Below, in pieces: positions 43,433-55,059 of a stretch of DNA of 64,000 nt. The position numbers and the translations under genes are program-made. The stretch lies in contig CM067312.1 in NCBI GenBank assembly GCA_034231615.1, positions 6,001,747-6,065,746 of the forward strand. The letters are read 5' to 3'. The number at the start of each line of letters is the position of its first letter. The first letter of the stretch is position 1. Source of the DNA: Meghimatium bilineatum (taxonomy: Eukaryota > Mollusca > Gastropoda > Stylommatophora > Philomycidae). The notes beneath the pieces were generated by a model, which saw only the letters and a list, made by a program, of their open reading frames with translations, was not told the DNA's origin and did not search any database.

Positions 43433-43654
43433 GTTGAGGGCTGCAGTTTCAAGCGATAATCCCCAAGATGAGAAAACTTCAAACAAACTCATTCCTGACA
43501 TGTTCAAATACAAGTACTTGTGTCACGACCAGTACCTCCCACCAACTATATTCGTGTACTCGTTCAAGCTTTCTCTGGACAGATGAAGTATACAGAATAT
43601 ATTGCATAGGTCGACCTAATCTATAATAACTAAACTCGCATAAGCCTATATAAA

Positions 43655-43745
43655 TGTGGTCGCGAAGAGATATAGATTAGATCTCATACCTGCATAGATA
43701 AGGGGTCCATCGATCACGTTCATCCAATCCATTATTTCTTGCTTG
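43655..43745 (+). mobile_element. Dispersed short repeat S4, copy 1
   Basis: GTGGTCGCGAAGAGATATAG, ATAAGGGGTCCATCGATCAC and CCATTATTT match the minus strand of 47015-47150, which has ATTCGATCCC, a B-box-like sequence. Confidence 0.55.
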
Positions 43746-44180
43746 AATCGTCGCGTCTATGTTCCCAAAAATCATACACCAATGTTATCAATGCAGTTAT
43801 AATGACCATACTTTGCTCTAATACATTGAAAGTGATTACTGAGTGTTGCTTCATGTAGATATAATTCTAATAGAGTTTTAACTTCTGAATACCATCAGAG
43901 TTCACACACTTTACACTCAGAAACAAACACATGAAATGTTGAACTACACTGTATTAGTTGTTGAGTCAAACTATACTCAATGAGAGTACTTGATTCTGAA
44001 GCTCAAGGTGGACAGTGGGCAGGGATGAAGGAATGTCTTCAGTAAAATGTGGGTTTTAATTCAGAAAAGGTCACTCGCCCATTTTCATGTGTGTGGATGT
44101 GTGTGTCGCATTTTTTTGGGATAAATTCTTAGTACTAAAAGTCATATTACTGACACCAATCGTGCCGCATTTTCAAGAAC
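43746..44180. other. No recognised feature
   Basis: AT-rich with scattered stops. Confidence 0.4.
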
Positions 44181-44184
44181 AAAA

Positions 44185-44657
44185 ATGTAAACATAGACAC
44201 TAAAGTTGCATTATACAAGACTATTATTATTCCATCACTATGCTACCAGTGCCAAACCTGGACAATGACAGCACAAGACAAAAGAAAAATAGTGACAGCA
44301 GAAATGACATGTCTACGAAGAATACTCGGAGTGTCATTAAGAGATAGAATTAGAAACGATAACATCAGACAGATAACCAAAACAATACCAGTATTGGAAC
44401 ACATCAAAAGACAGCAGATCAAGTGGTTTTCACACGCTTCCAGACTACCGACATATAGCATGCCACAAATGGCCATGACACATAGACATAACGGTTATAA
44501 AGCCAGAGGCAGACCATGTAAAAGATGGATCACAGAAATCAAAGAAGCCACAGGAACAAGCTTGCAAACAGCGCACAAGAAGGCCATCTCCAGAGAACTC
44601 TTCCACACCTGATGCTACAAGGCAAACAAGGGACACAGCGTATAGATAGATAGATAG
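44185..44657 (+). pseudogene. LINE family C, 3' part with (GATA)n tail
   Basis: The frame from 44190 reads TKVALYKTIIIPSLCYQCQTWTM and continues into a 115-codon ORF (44265-44612). That ORF contains TCLRRILGVSLRDRIRNDNIRQI (thumb), HIKRQQIKWFSHASRL and KARGRPCKRWITEI (basic C terminus). After the stop comes GATGCTACAAGGCAAACAAGGGACACAGCG and TATAGATAGATAGA, the family 3' end. Only the C-terminal third of the RT is present, but the frame is intact, so this copy is fairly recent. Confidence 0.85.
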
Positions 44658-44679
44658 AATCGTGCTGCTTTAGAAAACA

Positions 44680-44990
44680 ACAGTGCACTCCAGACAACAT
44701 GGTTCAAGACAAATGTAGAATCTCTAGACAGAGTGCACTCCAGACAACATGGTTCAAGACAAATGTAGAATCTCTAGACAGAGTGCACTCCAGACAACAT
44801 GGTTCAAGACAAATGTAGAATCTCTAGACAGAGTGCACTCCAGACAACATGGTTCAAGACAAATGTAGAATCTCTAGACAGAGTGCACTCCAGACAACAT
44901 GGTTCAAGACAAATGTAGAATCTCTAGACAGAGTGCACTCCAGACAACATGGTTCAAGACAAATGTAGAATCTCTAGACAGAGTCCACAA
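44680..44990. repeat. 50-bp minisatellite from RT-end coding sequence, six copies
   Basis: Six nearly identical units of GTGCACTCCAGACAACATGG plus TTCAAGACAAATGTAGAATC and TCTAGACAGA. One frame reads TTWFKTNVESLDR. Confidence 0.95.
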
Positions 44991-45012
44991 CACTATCTTA
45001 CGTTGTATTAGT
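44940..45012 (+). pseudogene. LINE (RNase H type) RT-end fragment
   Basis: The last array unit continues as KTNVESLDRVHNTILRCISRAL, matching ASKTNLxKLDRVQNQALRIITGA at the end of the RT domain in RNase H LINEs. It is cut at about 45012 by the opposed LINE C. Confidence 0.6.
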
Positions 45013-46335
<1,323 letters not shown>

Positions 46336-46358
46336 AAATCCAACTTTCTAAAATTACT

Positions 46359-46443
46359 CATTTGACTATTCCCTTGATTTCCATTGGCTGTCACACAAAG
46401 TATAATAATGGTGACCAATGAAAACCACTGGAATAATCAAATG
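46359..46443. repeat. Palindromic element, ATTGG core, copy 2
   Basis: CATTTGACTATTCC...TTTCCATTGG (46359-46387) is mirrored by CCAATGAAAA...GGAATAATCAAATG (46415-46443). Confidence 0.7.
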
Positions 46444-46539
46444 TGTCATCAACAAGACTTGATTTATAAAGTATTTATAATTTAACGTAGTTCTTGTTTA
46501 TTGTTGAGATCCATAGTCTTTCATTATTATTTTTTTATT

Positions 46540-46685
46540 CCGCGAAGTATTTAGCACGGTCTTTCTCACTTTATTTTCACATCTGGTACCCATTTTAGGA
46601 CTTTTATTTGTAGTATATTTTCATTCCATCTAAGTAGGCCCACATGTCAACCGTTTTCTTCTTATTGTAAAAACCAGTCTTATAA
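46540..46685 (-). pseudogene. Short LINE RT C-terminal fragment
   Basis: Minus-strand frames give LRWNENILQIKVLKWVPD, similar to LRMDENRxPxKxLKWxPDG at 9436-9700. Confidence 0.5.
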
Positions 46686-46689
46686 AGCG

Positions 46690-47012
46690 ACGATTTTGAT
46701 GTGGTACGGCTGGTTGGTTGTATGCGGGCGGCCTGAGTCCGTTATAACAACCACTATCGATTGCATCTTATATTACATTCAAGATAGCTAGCTATCTAAC
46801 AGAAAACCAGATATTCAATAAATTTTAGTCAAGTCTCACTGTGCTTCCACACAGACACAAATACTTGAGCGCAGATTTATTCATAAGTTGTCACTTTATC
46901 AGAATTGTATCAACCTGGGATAACACGCAATAATCACTTGCAGTCCATCAGGGCCGACTACTGTGATTATTACTGCATTGATAACTTTCAAGAGTTATTC
47001 CGCGGGCACAAA
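46690..47012. other. No recognised feature
   Basis: No family motif or tandem unit. Confidence 0.4.
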
Positions 47013-47014
47013 TG

Positions 47015-47150
47015 TGAAGATTCATGCATAAAATAATGGGTTCACAGGATATGATCGATGATCCCTTATCGGTATGGGATCGAATATATCTCTCGTCACG
47101 ACCAAATTTGCATTTTAAAGATTTAGAGTGACTGATGAGATCGGTTGCTA
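47015..47150 (-). mobile_element. Dispersed short repeat S4, copy 2
   Basis: The minus strand reads TTGGTCGTGACGAGAGATAT, ATTCGATCCCATACCGATAA and GGGATCATCGATCAT, matching 43655-43745. Confidence 0.55.
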
Positions 47151-47238
47151 CGTGTTTGAACCACTACATCACCGGGCGAATGTTCGCTTGTTAACGCTAG
47201 CCCTATAATTCAGGCGTTTAGGCGTGAACAGCACTGTT

Positions 47239-47274
<36 letters not shown>

Positions 47275-47288
47275 TACACACACACGCG
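47239..47288. repeat. (CA)n microsatellite
   Basis: CA run with CG interruptions. GCACTGTTGACACACAC recurs at about 47300. Confidence 0.95.
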
Positions 47289-47492
47289 CTATTGAAAAGC
47301 ACTGTTGACACACACAGACATTTGCATTAAACAACTTCTGGCAAAAATGTTCAACTTTGGTAATAAAGGGAACACTATTCATGAAATAAATACGCTTTAA
47401 TCCATGTTTTATAGAATTATTGCATAGGAACATAACATGCCACATTCATTAACTCATTGTTTCCGGGAAGCCACAACCTAGAACAAATGGAC

Positions 47493-47713
47493 CAGTGTTT
47501 CCCAACGTGGGACCCACGCCCTACAGGGGGCAATGTGAATGTTCAAGTGGGGAGGGACAGTTTGATTGTTCAGGGGGACAATTCAGGGAAAATAATACCA
47601 TTTTTGAATATTAAAAAATATGTATAGTTACATGCGGAGAGGGGGGGGGCAATCATCATAATTTTACACAGACTTAGGAGGGTCATGGTAAAAAAAACGA
47701 TTGTGAAACACTA
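47493..47713. mobile_element. hAT-like non-autonomous element
   Basis: CAGTGTTTCCCAACGTGGGA on the left and GATTGTGAAACACTA on the right are inverted, CAGTGTTTC type, like 38530-38687. The interior is G-rich. A matching TSD is not visible. Confidence 0.6.
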
Positions 47714-47848
47714 ACTAGATTCACCTGACTTGCAAGAAATTGATAAATTCTCAATACGTATAGTGGCCTCTAAAGTTGTGACAGCAGGACAAGCTTGAAA
47801 ATGAAGGGGTAAATGGGCGCAGAGGATTGGCTTCATCGTACCTATCCC

Positions 47849-47849
<1 letters not shown>

Positions 47850-47890
<41 letters not shown>

Positions 47891-47892
47891 AT
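47850..47892. repeat. (TA)n(TG)n microsatellite
   Basis: About ten TA followed by about ten TG units. Confidence 0.95.
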
Positions 47893-47904
47893 GTTATTGC
47901 TCGT

Positions 47905-48060
47905 AGTGGAAGTAAAACACCCAGACCATTAGGTCACATTTAGATAAAAGCTAATACGGCCTGATATAACCAAAATAAACTTTTGTCTTAGGTTAAAAGG
48001 GTCGTGCCTCAGCTAAGAGACTTTAATCCCCCATTTAACAAACAAAGTCTGTGGAGGTCG
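47905..48060 (+). repeat. Unclassified dispersed repeat, copy 1
   Basis: GCTAATACGGCCTGATATAA, AGGTTAAAAGGGTCGTGC and TTAACAAACAAAG are found in the same order at 51785-51935. Confidence 0.5.
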
Positions 48061-48239
48061 ACGATGACCATTCAGTCCAACTGAAATGATGATCACGGCA
48101 CTGCTTGCATGTTTAATAAGTTATCGTTGTTGAAATCAGCCTAGAGTACGGTACATATGGCAGACACCAGTGCTCTCCAATTTGAGTGGATCTGCTGAAA
48201 GACATACCAGATAGGACGGGCGACGGAGATGGTGGTGAC

Positions 48240-48512
48240 GGTTACACTGTTGGGATTTCAGTATTTAAGGCTTGTATGTTTTTAAGAGCTGTGGAGTTTT
48301 ATATTGTTGGATTTTAGTGTTTAAAGGTTTTGGGGGTTTAGTATTTACGGGTTTTAGGGTTTTGTGGTTTCAGTTCTTATGAATTTTAGTTTAAGGTTAT
48401 TTTATTTTAGGTGGATTTAAGGGTTTTGGATATTATGTGGTTAATGTTTGGGAGGTTTAGGATATTTGGGTTTATAATTTGGGATTTGTGTTTTGTGTGG
48501 TTGTATTATTTA
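48240..48512. repeat. G/T-rich strand-asymmetric tract
   Basis: About 270 bp almost free of C on the plus strand. It is built of degenerate GGTTTTAG, TTTAGGGTTTT and GTTTAAGG pieces. Confidence 0.75.
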
Positions 48513-48625
48513 CGCAGATGTACAGCAGTTACAAAATCATATTAGTCCATCCATGACAACATGTAAAAAGTATAACATGTAAATAAATACGCATAAAACA
48601 GAAGCGATGAAAATTAGTAATCAAG
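48513..48625 (+). pseudogene. Short LINE RT motif C fragment
   Basis: The frame reads YADVQQLQNHI, like YADDxQLxxxI, and then INTHKTEAMKIS. Short and uncertain. Confidence 0.4.
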
Positions 48626-48864
48626 CTCACTATCAACTAGACCACCGCGCTCCTCTTAGCCTGTTATCATATAGCCTACATTGAAATAGATGGGCATGAT
48701 GGGAGGAGTTCGTGTTTTAATTAATCAGTAATTCTTTGCAGAATTGAAACAATTTTGAAACACAAATCTATCCGAATGGAAACCACAAGGGAAATTATAC
48801 ATTCAATCTTCATACTAACATTGTGTTATCAATGTTAGACATGGACAAAACAAAAGAACAAGAG

Positions 48865-49028
48865 AGAAAGCTTGCTACGTGTGCAACGATACGTCTAAGA
48901 AAAACAGAACAAGAAGAGATCTTGTGAGGAATGAAGAGATTAAATAATTGTTGGAACAACGTCTGTGGTCAAATTTATTGAAATACAGAGACTGATGTGA
49001 TTCGGCAACTTGATGAGAATGAAACCTT
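48865..49028 (+). pseudogene. LINE RT C-terminal fragment
   Basis: Frames read RNEEIK and LLEQRLWSNLLKYRD, similar to RNEEIRxxLxQxSLVKFIExQRLxWFGH. The CGAAACGTCG-type repeat follows directly. Confidence 0.5.
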
Positions 49029-49029
49029 A

Positions 49030-49170
49030 TGTTATTCTTGATAAAGGCATTTCGGTCGAAACGTCGATTTGGGCGTGTACCTATGTTTGTTTCGTAAAAT
49101 TAGCAAAACTTTATTACCCCGTTTCAAGCTTTACCTGTTGGATTTCAGATTTGCGCAGTTACATATTTCC
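49030..49170 (+). mobile_element. Retroelement end with CGAAACGTCGATTTG motif, copy 2
   Basis: CTTGATAAAGGCATTTCGG, TCGAAACGTCGATTTGGG, AAACTTTATTACCCCG and TTTACCTGTTGGATTTCAG. It matches 20500-20640 (-). Confidence 0.55.
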
Positions 49171-49573
49171 CGATTCGAAACTACGTCCGGACCAAACAAA
49201 ATCTGGACCGTGACTTCTCGCCGAACATGACTGTTCATCCAGTCACACAGCTGTAAATTGGTATCTGTCGCATAGGTTGAGAATGGTAAACACGACAAGA
49301 AAGGGAATTGACCATCCCCACCTAATAGTTGCTGCAGCTTTGTTATCTTCTAATGAAGGGTTATCTTTAATCCCGTCGGCAAGTTGATGCCATGGGACAT
49401 AACTTTACATTTACTGAATAATTAATTATTCGTAGATGGTATCTACAGAAGCGTACAAAAATATAATATTAGAAATAACTAGACCTATGTTTGTGATAGG
49501 TTCTATGATCAAATTCGCAGAACAATCATAGAAAGCAGAATTGCCAACACACTTGAAGCTATGGGGTTGCATT

Positions 49574-49660
49574 CAGTGGCGTACCGAAGGTGGTGCTGGG
49601 GGGGGGGGGGCGGTCGCACCGGACATCAAGGCTTGAGGGGCATTAAAATGTTCCTCAAAA
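49574..49660 (+). mobile_element. hAT left terminus, CAGTGGCGTA type
   Basis: CAGTGGCGTACCGAAGGTGG followed by poly-G. The end at 22775-22786 (GCTACGCCACTG) is its inverted partner in another copy. The transposase remnant at 50633 lies about 1 kb inside, as expected for one element. Confidence 0.6.
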
Positions 49661-50632
49661 TAATGAAAACTTTTAAATGGAGTTTAAGTGCCTTTGCGGC
49701 GAAAAAAGTGATACCTCGCGCAGTTAAAAAACATTTTTTTTCTTGTTAAACATATTTATTTTGCGATTAGGTAATAAGACATTTTTGGCACATTATTATC
49801 AAACATATTCAGATTAATTAACAAGTAGAACTAGTGTCTCTTGAAAGTAGACAATCCCATAATTTACTTCAAAATTCGATTTTAACTTGTAAGAAAAACG
49901 AAAAATAAGTTTCAGTTTCGATCGAGTAGTCAATTTATTCAGTTGTGCACTTATCACCCCGTAAAAGTCCGCCATAAGCAGTCTGAGTTCGATGACACAT
50001 CAATGGTTTATTTCTAGAATTCTAGAATTGAATGTTATCATTCAGCGATTCTAGCATCGAAATAGATCAAATATTTAAATCAAGTTTTTAACTTTGCCAG
50101 ACGCAATCAGGCTCGTGTTTCATCGCATCATAACATCCTATAAACTAAATATAACCAGTGAAATCAGATAGTGAAAAAGTGTAAAAAATGTTGTGTACAA
50201 GTGCATTCTGGATATTAGTAAAAACCCCTTAACGGTGAGCTAGTCTGAGCTAGAATTATTATTTAATTTTTTGTTAATTTTTAATTTCTTTTCTGTTTAA
50301 AAAAAAATATTTTCTGTAAGAATCATATAAGAATCAATTGAATACTTTTGGGGAAATTTTAGATTTTATGTTGGTTTTTTCTCTCCAAAAAACCCATTTA
50401 CACTTATTAAAAATGTCTTTAAAAACATTTTTTAAAATCTCGCTAATTTTCGGGCGATATCAAAGTATTTGAATCGTTGCATCAATTATTTGAGGTAATT
50501 ATTGTGAAAAATTCACAACTTTCAGGTATCCAACGGTTCATTTATTTAGTCATACTTTCAAGGTGAACCATTGCAATTAATTGATTCTTTGCCGATAACT
50601 AACGAGATGTACTAAAATCACTATCTTTACAG
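49661..50632. other. Probable 5' non-coding part of the hAT element
   Basis: AT-rich, no ORF. A CTATCTTTACAG (50621-50632) directly before ATG 50633 looks like a 3' splice site, so an intron may lie here. Confidence 0.4.
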
Positions 50633-51645
50633 ATGAAACGACAACAACCAAGTGATGCTGAGAACAGGGCGAAGAAAAAGAGAATGATGAAGCAAAGAAA
50701 AAGCAAGAAGGAGCACTGTTGAAATTCTTGGGTTCGATGTCAACCAATAGCTGTGTCAGTCAAAACCTTGTCGAGGCTTCAGGAACTGATGACGAAACTG
50801 AAGCTGCAGTAGCAGTTCAAGGTGGCACCCAAGTTGAAACGAAACCACGCTACAACCAGACTTGAGACTGAGAAGCCTTAGATCTTCGTAGAGGCAGATA
50901 AACAAGGCTAATTTAGAAGAAGATAGCGCTTTGGATTTTACCGATATCGGGCAGTGGTCAGCGGATATTTCGGACAACGATAGGATGCACCTAATTGTGA
51001 CTGGTTTGGAACAATTCCAGAACATAAACCACACGTTTCAGGAGATTACAACTGCAGTCGGAGAAAAGAGGAAGCTGACCACAGCCTGGTTCTTTAAGAA
51101 AATGGCGAACAAGAACGCCGAAAATGTATGTGTTATTCTCTAGCAAGAAAGTCCTTGTTCTGTTTCTGTTGTCGCTTGTTCCCGACTCTGGCCCAGTCTG
51201 AACCTGCCTTTGTTTCAGAAGAAAGTTTCAAAAACTGGAGGAAATTCTCGTTCCGTGTAACAGACTACGAGTCCAGTTCACGGCATCAACAATCGCTGAT
51301 GAAATGAAAGGAGTTTGAACTTCGGCATTGTACTGACTACACCACCCTCGACAGTACCACTCAAATACAAATTAAGACAGAACAAGAAAAATAGTTAGAG
51401 ATTCTTAAACGAATACTTGACATTATTAGTTTCTTGGGCAAACAAAACTTGGCTCCACGAAGTCATCGGGAGGGTGACCTATTCGAATCGACGTAGAACA
51501 AAGGCAATTTCCTAGAGCTTGTAAAGCTTTTGTCGTAGTATGATCCCGTTCTCAAAGAACACACTCAAGAAGTTCCCCCCACAGCTATTCCATATGACCA
51601 GTCACTCCCTAAAGTGGCAAAGAATTAACAGGAGACTGGACAGAG
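50633..51645 (+). pseudogene. hAT transposase, ZMYM1-like, N-terminal half
   Basis: ATG 50633 opens MKRQQPSDAENRAKKKR, a typical basic start. Another frame then gives GALLKFLG. At 50931-51143: MDFTDIGQWSADISDNDR, then KRKLTTAWFFKKMAN, the TTF-type zinc-finger region (consensus DIGxWPxxIxDxxR...FxxxWxxxxPNGE). Further frames give FKNWRKFS, then ISFLGKQNLAPRSH (vIxFLAxQNLALRGH) and GNFLELVKLLS. These follow the order in ZMYM1-like proteins. Several frameshifts and stops. The catalytic C-terminal half is absent, with a dispersed repeat and another hAT remnant following. Confidence 0.75.
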
Positions 51646-51784
51646 CGACCAGAACCAGCTAAGATTTTCAACACCATTTTTATTTTAAATACTCCTTAGT
51701 ACTTCATCCTAACCCCACCCCCCCACCCAAAAAAATTCAAAAATTTAGTATTCTTATCAAGACACGCAGACCAGACAGCAGGTC

Positions 51785-51935
51785 AAACTACCAGTTCTAA
51801 ACAGGACAAACCAGGTCGTACGGCCACCAATACGCTCTGATATAGCCACAGGAAAACCATTCCAAGGTTAAAAAGTGTGTGTCGTGCAATAGCAAGACAA
51901 ATTCAACAGTTAACAAACAAACAAAGCAGCGAAAT
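51785..51935 (+). repeat. Unclassified dispersed repeat, copy 2
   Basis: Shares blocks with 47905-48060. It separates the ZMYM1-like and ZBED5-like remnants. Confidence 0.45.
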
Positions 51936-52014
51936 CTAAAAGCCTCGATTGCAAAATGGCAGACAGCCAAATCAAATAAAAAATGCAGACAATAAAGTAC
52001 TGAATATATAAAGC

Positions 52015-52665
52015 ATGGATTCGTACCATCGCCAGCTACACAAGCAGCTGCCAATGGGTCTAATATGTGGAAGAGTATTTTCAAATGAAGCCATGAAACC
52101 TAGCAGATTCATTGAGCTATTGAAGACTGTGCCCCCCAGACAAAGCAGAAGAGAATGTATCTTTATTTCAAACACTCTTCTACGTGAAAGTTTGCACAAA
52201 CAATCATCATCTTAACCATGTTTTGCAAAGCTGCACACGAAAACATGGATGGTTTGCGTACATTATACAAAATATTTCCCTGTTGATTGCAAAGTCTGGA
52301 AAGCCACACATAATTGGTGAAGAGCTTATTCTACCTGTAGTCGGTGACGTTCTGAGCAGTTTCGCATTAGCAACCACGGGTTATAATTAGGAAAATTCCA
52401 CTCAGTAATAGTTCAGTGCAAGAACAAAAAGATGGAATGACAGAGGAGAATGTGGAAGATACACTGTATAACATATTTAAGAACAACAGAATTTACATTG
52501 CAGCTGGATGAGACAACTTTGTCAAGTACAACAGAATTTACATTGCAGCTGGATGAGACAACTTTGTCAAGTAATCAATCTTTGTTTCTTGTATATGTGT
52601 GTTTTATTAAAGATAAACATTCTACTCAAGAGGTGTTATTTGTAAAGCTACTAGAATACACGAGG
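52015..52665 (+). pseudogene. hAT transposase, ZBED5-like, BED finger to start of catalytic domain
   Basis: MGLICGRVFSNEAMKPSRFI (from 52051) is a BED-type finger, matching CxICxxxLSNExMKPSKLxRHL. It is followed by LRESLHKQ. The next frame reads LLIAKSGKPHIIGEELILPVV (52290 region), the ZBED5 motif VAKxxKPHTIxEELxLPA. Then TEFTLQLDETT (duplicated as a 44-bp unit) and LFLVYVCFIKDKHSTQEVLF match FALQLDESTDxxxxxQLLVYVRFI. The aspartate of LDE is the first catalytic acidic residue. The frame then passes into a 33-bp minisatellite and the rest of the transposase is missing. Its boundaries are unknown. Confidence 0.8.
52488..52577. repeat. 44-bp duplication inside hAT coding sequence
   Basis: ACAGAATTTACATTGCAGCT plus GGATGAGACAACTTTGTCAAGT, twice, duplicating the catalytic LQLDETT segment. 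Confidence 0.9.
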
Positions 52666-53545
52666 GAAATACACTCCATGAAATATGATATTTGGAGGGA
52701 AATACACTCATTGAAATTGGACATTTGGAGGGAAATACAATCCATGAAATATGACATTTGGAGGGAAATACAATCCATGAAATATGACATTTGGAGGGAA
52801 ATACAATCCATGAAATATGACATTTGGAGGGAAATACACTCCATGAAATATGATATTTGGAGGGAAATACACTCCATGAAATATGATATTTGGAGGGAAA
52901 TACACTCCATGAAATATGATATTTGGAGGGAAATACCCTCATTGAAATAGGACATTTGGAGGGAAATACAATCCATGAAATATGACATTTGGAGGGAAAT
53001 ACAATCCATGAAATATGACATTTGGAGGGAAATACAATCCATGAAATATGACATTTGGAGGGAAATATAATCCATGAAATATGACATTTGGAGGGAAATA
53101 CAATCCATGAAATATGACATTTGGAGGGAAATACAATCAATGAAATATGACATTTGGAGGGAAATACAATCCATGAAATATGACATTTGGAGGGAAATAC
53201 AATCAATGAAATATGACATTTGGAGGGAAATACAATCAATGAAATATGACATTTGGAGGGAAATACACTCATTGAAATAGGACATTTGGAGGGAAATACA
53301 ATCCTTGAAGTAGGCCCCTATGACATTTTGAGGGAAATACACTCATTGAAATAGGACATGTGGAGGGAAATACAATCCATGAAATATGACATTTGGAGGG
53401 AAATACAATCCATGAAATATGACATTTGGAGGGAAATACAATACATTAAATATGATATTTGGAGGGAAATATAATCCATGAAATATGACATTTGGAGGGA
53501 AATATAATCCATGAAATATGACATTTGGAGGGAAATACGCTCCAG
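52664..53545. repeat. 33-bp minisatellite, about 26 copies
   Basis: GAGGGAAATACAATCCATGA plus AATATGACATTTG with CACTCC and GATATT variants. It starts in frame with the ZBED5-like ORF (EIHSMKYDIWR). ORFs of up to 238 codons on the minus strand are artefacts. Confidence 0.95.
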
Positions 53546-53559
53546 AAAATGTGTATAAA

Positions 53560-54350
53560 TGATGGTGTTGTATGAACGAAGAGAACATCAAGAATGGAAA
53601 AAGAAAGGAAAAACACAGGAATATCAAGAAGAAAACAAGAAGGGAACATGAAGAAGGGAAAATCAAGAAGGAACAAATGGAAGGAAACATCAAGAATTAA
53701 CAAAGGAAAGGAAACATCACAAAGGTAACATCAAGAAGGTAACATCAAGAAGGGAACAACAAGAAGGTAACATCAAGAAGGGAACAACAAGAAGGGAACA
53801 TCAAGAAAGGAACAACAAAAAGGTAACATAAAGAAGAGGGAAAAGTAGGGAACATATGAAAGAAACATAAAGAAGGAAACAACAAGAAAGGAACATCACA
53901 AAGGTAACAACAAGAAGGGAACATCAAGAAAGGAACAACAAAAAGGTAACATAAAGAAGAGGGAAAAGTAGGGAACTTATGAAAGAAACATAAAGAAGGA
54001 AACAACAAGAAAGGAACATCACAAAGGGAACAACAAGAAGGGAAGATCAAGATAGGAACAGGAATGGAACAACAACACAGGAACATCAAGATGAGAACAA
54101 CAAAAAGGAAAGTATCAAATGGGGAACAGCAAGAAGGTAGCTACAAAAAGGAGCAACATGAACAGAACAACATAAAAGAAACAACAGGCAGGAAACATCA
54201 AAAGGGGAAGAGCAAGAAGGAAACAACATAAAAGAAACAACAAGTAGGAAACAACAAAAAGGAAGCAACAAATAGGGAACATAAAGTAGGAACAACAAGA
54301 AGAAAACATCAAGAAGGGATCATCATGAAAGGAACATCACGAAGGGAACA
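53560..54350. repeat. Purine-rich AACATCAAGAAGG array
   Basis: Roughly 790 bp of degenerate 14-16-bp units such as GGAACATCAAGAAGG and GGAACAACAAGAA. The plus strand is almost T-poor and strongly purine-biased. A 120-bp block (53825-53930) repeats at about 53945-54045. Confidence 0.9.
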
Positions 54351-54789
54351 ACAAGAAGCTCTCAGATATCTTGAGTTATATCTTGAGGGTACCATCATTG
54401 ATAGACTGTACACAGAGATCCATACAATCTTTATTTCAATCTGATCCAATCTGCATTTAGATCTTATCCAATCTATGTATACCATACAAGCCCTTAAGGG
54501 GGAGCGAACATCTCCCCTTATCAAGACAGAACTCGACATTGAGTTCTAGGAAACATGTCAAAACATGTGACTCCCAACCCCCAGGTTTTCCCCAACTATG
54601 CAAGTGACTCCCAACCCACAGATTTTTCCCAAATATTATCATTAAAAACTCTACCAAAACTAGGTAATTCGCTCGTTATTTTCTTGAGGTAAAACCTTCC
54701 CTCTTAGCAAAGTTGGTCTCTATGGCATTGAGACAATACCTGTCCAAATGTAAAGTTCAAACTTACAAAGTAACCTTTTCTGTTAGTCA

Positions 54790-54935
54790 TTGGAACATCA
54801 TCATGGCACTCTGGACATGTTCATACGTACTTAGATCTCTCCTTGGCTGTATTCGCCATTACACGTTTAATAACTGTTCTAGCATGCCGTTGATTGACCA
54901 TCATTCTTCCTCACCCACGAGGAACCTTTTCTGTC
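54790..54935 (-). pseudogene. LINE family A, 3' coding fragment
   Basis: The plus strand reads TGGACATGTTCATA, AGATCTCTCCTTGGCTGTAT and CGCCATTACACG, the reverse of the KERSEHLW and MADTL coding block at 12650-12720. Confidence 0.65.
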
Positions 54936-54943
54936 ATATTTGG

Positions 54944-55056
54944 CAGTGTAAACCGTACATCACTGATGTGTACACTGTGGCAGTGTAAACTGTACATCAG
55001 TGAAGTGTACACTATTTGGCAGTGTAAACCATACATCACTGATGTGTACACTATTT
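54944..55056. repeat. About 38-41-bp minisatellite, three copies
   Basis: GGCAGTGTAAACCGTACATC plus ACTGATGTGTACACTATT. Confidence 0.9.
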
Positions 55057-55059
55057 CAC

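Noticed and set aside
44680-44990. CRISPR-like array of regular repeats
   Set aside because: Repeats are directly abutting with no variable spacers, and the DNA is animal. The same applies to the other arrays.
52450-53342. ORFs of 166-238 codons
   Set aside because: 33-bp array. Only the first part of the plus-strand ORF (up to about 52665) is transposase sequence.
53745-54312. Cys/Phe-rich ORFs on the minus strand
   Set aside because: Complement of the purine-rich array, a compositional artefact.
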